Source of the DNA: Ophiosphaerella korrae
Lineage: Eukaryota; Ascomycota; Dothideomycetes; Pleosporales; Phaeosphaeriaceae
Reading direction: 5' to 3'
NCBI GenBank assembly: GCA_028456385.1
Contig: JALNQF010000950.1
Coordinates: 1-10,408, forward strand
DNA: 10,408 nucleotides
Shown: piece by piece, positions 6,826 to 10,408 of the stretch
How positions within the stretch are numbered: the first letter of the stretch is position 1
Layout of the letters: each line of letters begins with the position of its first letter
Notes under the pieces: generated by a model
What the model was told of the DNA's origin: nothing
The model's database searches: none
The model's input: only the letters and a program-made list of their open reading frames with translations
Made by a program: the position numbers and the translations under genes

Positions 6826-9135
6826 TTAGAGCAATGCCCGCAACTCAATAGCCATCCTTTGTCTCTCCCGTGCAAAAGCAGAGGAGCTGCCCCTTCCGTG
6901 CTTTGTTGCCGTATTTGCATCAGACTCTCTCTTCCTTTTTTGGTTTGCCGAGATGGTACCCAGTACAGTTCGTGGCTTGACAACCTCTGCCCGCTCGAAA
7001 TCAATCACCATCACTCGACCAGTCTCCTCATTCCACAGCATGTTGCGAGGCACAAAGTCTTTGTGCAAAACTTCAAGGTTGTGGATTGCTTGTGCTGAGC
7101 ACTCAGCTAGCTGAGTAACGTAGGCCCTGTTCTCGATGGTGACATGCTTAGAGATGGGCTCGCCTCCAAAACTGAGAAACATCATATGTACAAGCTCACA
7201 AATACCTTCATAGTAATAGGGGGTTTCTAGGTCTATATTGCCCAAATAAATTGGCACATGGATGCCCTGGATTGGACGGAGGAGGTCGTAGATAATAGCC
7301 TCTCGCTTGAGACGATGAACGAAGTCAATAGGAGTGCACTTGGCTGCTACGGTATATCCGTGCGATTTCAGTCGAACTTGGAACAAGACGCCACATGCTC
7401 CGGGTAGACTCACAGGCTTACAGTCAGTATCTAGGTCTCCTGAGAGTTGCTGGCGAATACGGGCGAGAAAGGTAGGTCGATCGATCTGGTGGTAGCTCTT
7501 CCCGTGAACTCGCACATTGGGACACCTCATGTCGAGCGGACCACCTTCTACTAACCCACGCAAACAATTCTGTGTGCAGTACTGTCGTCCACCCTGTGCT
7601 CCTTGGGGGGAATTACGACTATGCGAGCTGCTAGCGGTGGTCTGGGCATAAGATAGGTCTCGGGGTGAGTATTGCTGTCGGCTCAGAGCATCAGGATCAG
7701 GCTCCTCGTCACTTGGGCCATGTGGATCTTGTGGGCGCCAGCAGCGGGGAGAGCTAGTTTGAGCTGGTCTTCGTCGCAGCCGGACAGGAGACATACGAAG
7801 GTATTCACTATACCGTGGCGGTTGGTACTCCGATGACGATGCATCTTCTACGTCTTCTGGAGGAATAGTATCTAGTAGGTCGTCATACACAACCGCCCAG
7901 CTGTTTAGTTGAGCGGCGGCCTCGGCCCGCCACTGCTGGTCCCGTGGTGGCGTCTTCAGGGCCTGGAGGGTGAAAGCTAGCATCTGCCCAACGGCTGTTA
8001 GATGAAGGCGATTCGCACCGTCCGAATCTGGCGCCCATCCAGTAGTTCCCCCGACGTCACCTTTGGGGACGGATAGGAAGTAGTAGACCGTCCTAGGATC
8101 ATCAGGTACCCGTAAGAAGATGAATGCTTCGCCAGTACACACGCAACCATACTCTACTCCAATCCCAACCATGTAAGAGAATGCTTGTGTAATAACCGCA
8201 GCAATTAGTCGGCGAAAGCGGTCCTGTGGAGTATCCGTTTCGCTTTCGCGACACCGAATAACGTCCTCGAGTTCCATATCCTCTAGACCTTCGTAGATGT
8301 AACCGAGTGGCAGCTTGTGTGGCGCCTTGTATTCCATGATAAAGGCCGCGATGCGGTTCGCTGTGTTCTGAGCGTTGGTGTTGTAGACGCAGAACTGATC
8401 TGCTCGAGGACGGGAGGATCGTGCTGGTCCTGCGCGAGTTGCAGACACTAGTTCTGTGGGATCTATCGAGTTGTCTTTGGCCTTGGCCCGTAGGCGTGGT
8501 GACCGTCGTCGCTGAGTCCCTGAGACAGTCATTTGTTCTATGCCCTCCACTAATTGCGGTTCCGGGCTAAGGGTGTTGGCGTGATTCTCAAACTTTACTA
8601 AACCCTGCAGCTCAAACTTCTGTCGTAGGCTTCGTTGATCGTATAAACATTTAATAATAGAAGATACATGATCGTCGACCGTGGAACGCTGAAAGAGATG
8701 TAGATCTAGCTCAGAACTCATCATCCTTTGGAGGATAGCTTCGCCCGACTCTTCCAAGGTGTGCAGCGAGGTGAAGTGTCGCTCCGAAACAAAGTCAGAC
8801 TCCATCAGGTCGTCCCAGACCGCTGCCTGTTGTGCTGGGAAATTCTCCCATAGAAGGAGCTTTTCAGGTCGAAGCTTGTTATTCGCATTTGCAGGGTCGC
8901 CTTGCGTCGATAGAGTCGGATCAGTCTGGATAGTGAGACCCGAGTGAAGGTGGTTGTGACAGGCATCGAGGAACTCGGGGAGAGTCGTCTTGCGGGTTTT
9001 CTCTTCGGCTCTCTCCTGTGCCTGCTCTGCCACTTCGCGCCTGCGTTGTTCTTCTTTCCGCGCGCTCTCTGCGGCCTCGCGTCTGCGTTGCTCCTCTTCG
9101 TACAGCCTTTTGTAATCTGGCGATGGTGCAGTCAT
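6826..9135 (-). CDS. Coiled coil - PD-(D/E)XK-like - kinase-like fusion protein, 769 aa
   Basis: This is an intact, intronless gene starting at ATG 9135-9133 with A at -3 (AATATGA). Residues 9-48 form a highly charged coiled coil made of two related EEQRRRE units. Residues about 209-220 (RRRSPRLRAKAK) are a basic, AT-hook or nuclear-signal-like patch. Residues 246-355 contain D246 and E268-Y-K270 in a hydrophobic strand (AAFIMEYK), followed by an alanine-rich helix (AAVITQAFSYM) and strands ending YYFLSVP. That order resembles a PD-(D/E)XK nuclease fold, which is inference. Residues 430-515 are low in complexity. C520, C524, C538 and H544 form a possible zinc cluster. The kinase-like lobe has a Gly-rich turn (579-587), K599 in VAAK, E612, catalytic HKDFVPRN with D693 and N698, and metal-binding D712 in VIDFE. 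A C-terminal KRKR (733-736) may be a nuclear signal. All main kinase residues are kept, unlike the broken neighbours. Similar fungal proteins are generally uncharacterised. The cellular role is unknown. Confidence 0.85.
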   Translation of the reverse strand: MTAPSPDYKRLYEEEQRRREAAESARKEEQRRREVAEQAQERAEEKTRKTTLPEFLDACHNHLHSGLTIQTDPTLSTQGDPANANNKLRPEKLLLWENFPAQQAAVWDDLMESDFVSERHFTSLHTLEESGEAILQRMMSSELDLHLFQRSTVDDHVSSIIKCLYDQRSLRQKFELQGLVKFENHANTLSPEPQLVEGIEQMTVSGTQRRRSPRLRAKAKDNSIDPTELVSATRAGPARSSRPRADQFCVYNTNAQNTANRIAAFIMEYKAPHKLPLGYIYEGLEDMELEDVIRCRESETDTPQDRFRRLIAAVITQAFSYMVGIGVEYGCVCTGEAFIFLRVPDDPRTVYYFLSVPKGDVGGTTGWAPDSDGANRLHLTAVGQMLAFTLQALKTPPRDQQWRAEAAAQLNSWAVVYDDLLDTIPPEDVEDASSSEYQPPRYSEYLRMSPVRLRRRPAQTSSPRCWRPQDPHGPSDEEPDPDALSRQQYSPRDLSYAQTTASSSHSRNSPQGAQGGRQYCTQNCLRGLVEGGPLDMRCPNVRVHGKSYHQIDRPTFLARIRQQLSGDLDTDCKPVSLPGACGVLFQVRLKSHGYTVAAKCTPIDFVHRLKREAIIYDLLRPIQGIHVPIYLGNIDLETPYYYEGICELVHMMFLSFGGEPISKHVTIENRAYVTQLAECSAQAIHNLEVLHKDFVPRNMLWNEETGRVMVIDFERAEVVKPRTVLGTISANQKRKRESDANTATKHGRGSSSAFARERQRMAIELRALL

Positions 9136-9429
9136 ATTATAGCGGCAATAGTAGGGTGGAGGGTTTGTTGACGGTTGTCGCGTTTCGCCGAGAAAACGGA
9201 ATGCTGTATAAACGGAGGCTGGTCTTTTGGAGATAGATCAGATGGCGCTCATAATAGGCTGGTTGCAGTAGGGCGCATCGCACAACGCGAGATAAATACA
9301 ATTTGCATTTACATGGCTATGAAGGGAGTGTTGAGTTGGGATTAGGCAGTTGTTTTGGTCGGAGACCGAGGCTAGTCGGCAATCGGAACGGGTAGGCTTG
9401 GCATCAGGCATGTCGCGTAGATCATCAAC
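9136..9429. other. Upstream region of the kinase-fusion gene
   Basis: This is the 5' flank of the minus-strand gene. A TTTATAC sequence (minus strand, about 70 bp upstream of the ATG) could serve as a weak TATA-like element. No other motif or gene is recognised. Confidence 0.3.
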
Positions 9430-9446
9430 GAGCATCACAAAGGTTA
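9430..9446 (-). repeat. 17-bp inverted repeat, right copy
   Basis: GAGCATCACAAAGGTTA is the exact reverse complement of 468-484. It lies about 135 bp before the right copy of the outer MITE-like repeat. Confidence 0.7.
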
Positions 9447-9580
9447 TTGTCAGATTTGATGGTCACTGAGTCACTGATGCGAGTAGAGGTGAGAGTTGAA
9501 TTTATTGAGTTCTCTGTCTATCATCTGCCTTCTGGCTGCTACTGATATCCTTCGTGAGATTCTTTGATGACTCTCGTACC

Positions 9581-9725
9581 CAAAAGGGATGCGCCGCAGT
9601 TGAGTTGGTGCGTCGCCACAGATTCTGCGTGTTCCTGGAATCTGCTGATTGACTCGCTTAGCTAGTGGCGCGCACGCGATACTCGATCGATCGCCAGTCA
9701 ACCCCATCTGGCGGCATCACATCTG
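9581..9725 (+). mobile_element. Outer MITE-like element, right copy, uninterrupted
   Basis: About 145 bp match 554-601 joined to 844-955, in the same orientation. The ends are imperfect inverted repeats: GATGCGCCGCAG at 9588-9599 against CTGGCGGCATCAC at 9708-9720, with the similarity extending inward to about 30 bp. No open frame of note is present. The lack of the 242-bp insert gives the empty site for the nested element. Confidence 0.7.
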
Positions 9726-10024
9726 ACAAGAATAAAGGTGGATAGGTAGGCGCGTTGTAAAAGCTCAAGTGAGGTTTTATGCGTATCGCCGAACCCGGTT
9801 ACCGAGTTTTTAGCGCACCGGGCTGAGGCGCAACCTGGCGTCAAGCGAGTCTCCATCTTGCTTCAGCGCTTCACCTCGTAACCCTTTAACATTCAGTTTC
9901 AAGATTGCGAAACTCAAACGTCTGTCTGAAAGTATCATAGAATACATATGCCAAATTCTCCTAGGCTGGTGACTTAAACTAGGTGATCCACACAGCGCGC
10001 CGGGTAGTTGGCCCGAGTAGGTGA
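9726..10024. other. Intergenic sequence, no gene recognised
   Basis: A moderately GC-rich stretch with no open frame, RNA gene or repeat that I can support. Its right edge (10021-10050) is strongly GC-rich. Confidence 0.4.
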
Positions 10025-10387
10025 CCGAGGCCGCAGCGGCGGCGCGCGCCAGCGTTACTGAATTTGGATGGACGTAAACTGGACCAGCCAGCTACGCCAA
10101 TCAACGTCGCTCTCGAGCACGTAGCCCAGCTCGCCTTATCGCCTCGACCACTCTCAGAGTCGCCAGCGCCGTCACAATCGCCAACATTCTTCGTGTCGTC
10201 GCAATCGCAGTCAAATGCACCACAGAGATGGACAAATACGATGGAGCTCACTCTCATCAACTCGTTAGTAGAGTCAATAAATCATGGCCTACGCGCAGAC
10301 TCGGGGCACAAGGCAGAAGCGTGGATTACTCTTCATGCGATTCAAACGTTCGTACGCCGGTTGGCTCATCTCGGCGTTGAGTAATAA
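10025..10387 (+). pseudogene. SANT/Myb-like DNA-binding domain fragment
   Basis: The plus-strand frame is open from just after a TGA at 10022-10024 to the TAA at 10385-10387. The first 70 or so codons are Ser/Pro-rich (LSPRPLSESPAPSQSP). The end reads RWTNTMELTLINSLVESIN and then HGLRADSGHKAEAW, which has the W-x4-E-x-L-I-x2-L-V...DSG-K-x-EAW spacing of the Myb/SANT-like domain common in fungi and in some transposon-linked proteins. The frame has no ATG before the domain itself, and the domain stops after its second helix. It is therefore a 5'-incomplete exon or a decayed copy. It is a different family from the Myb-type pseudogene at 4452-5246. Confidence 0.5.
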
Positions 10388-10408
10388 CGGTGTGGAGAGA
10401 GGCCCAAG

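Noticed and set aside
8944..9236. Plus-strand frames with Leu/Cys-rich, membrane-like sequence
   Set aside because: They are antisense to the coiled coil of the intact 769-residue gene; Glu/Arg-rich codons read backwards give hydrophobic residues.
554..9725. The two direct MITE copies as long terminal repeats of one 9-kb retroelement
   Set aside because: No reverse transcriptase, integrase or primer-binding site lies between them, the copies have inverted termini of their own, and the genes between are unrelated host-type families.
1..10408. Starship-type giant element, CRISPR array, tRNA or rRNA genes
   Set aside because: No tyrosine-recombinase captain gene, no spaced repeats and no tRNA B-box with matching arms were found on reading both strands.

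Overview
The window looks like an accessory, gene-poor stretch of a filamentous ascomycete (Pezizomycotina) genome. The evidence is short introns of 45-59 bp with GT...AG ends, protein families typical of these fungi (APH-like phosphotransferases, DUF7025-type AAA proteins, SANT/Myb regulators, coiled-coil proteins with a kinase-like C-terminus), MITE-like repeats, and nonsense changes that resemble repeat-induced point mutation (RIP). Nothing suggests a bacterial operon.

Layout. Positions 1-3678 hold mostly repeats and unrecognised open frames: a 10-bp minisatellite, a MITE-like repeat (554-955) split by a second MITE with its own inverted repeats (602-843), a coiled-coil exon-like frame on the minus strand (1694-2056) and an unrecognised frame on the plus strand (2680-3222). 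Positions 3679-6657 are a graveyard of three broken genes that can still be read through their frame breaks. They are an APH-family phosphotransferase (minus, 3679-4440), a Myb/SANT-type DNA-binding protein (plus, about 4452-5246) and the N-terminal half of a DUF7025/AAA-ATPase family protein (minus, 5200-6657). Most of their splice sites and active-site motifs are still visible, so the decay is recent. The APH gene and the Myb gene point away from each other and almost touch at their 5' ends. The Myb gene and the AAA gene converge, and the AAA gene stops before its ATPase domain.

Positions 6826-9135 (minus) hold the only clearly intact gene. It is an intronless 769-residue protein with an N-terminal coiled coil, a middle domain that resembles a PD-(D/E)XK nuclease fold, a Cys/His cluster and a C-terminal protein-kinase-like domain with all main catalytic residues. 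Beyond it lie a second copy of the outer MITE (9581-9725), which lacks the nested insertion and so shows the empty site, and a partial SANT/Myb-like frame (10025-10387) without an ATG.

I see no evidence that these genes form one pathway. The main story is an intact, possibly selfish or conflict-related kinase fusion sitting among genes broken by small indels, a microsatellite expansion and RIP-like point changes. All family calls come from remembered motif patterns; no database search was run.
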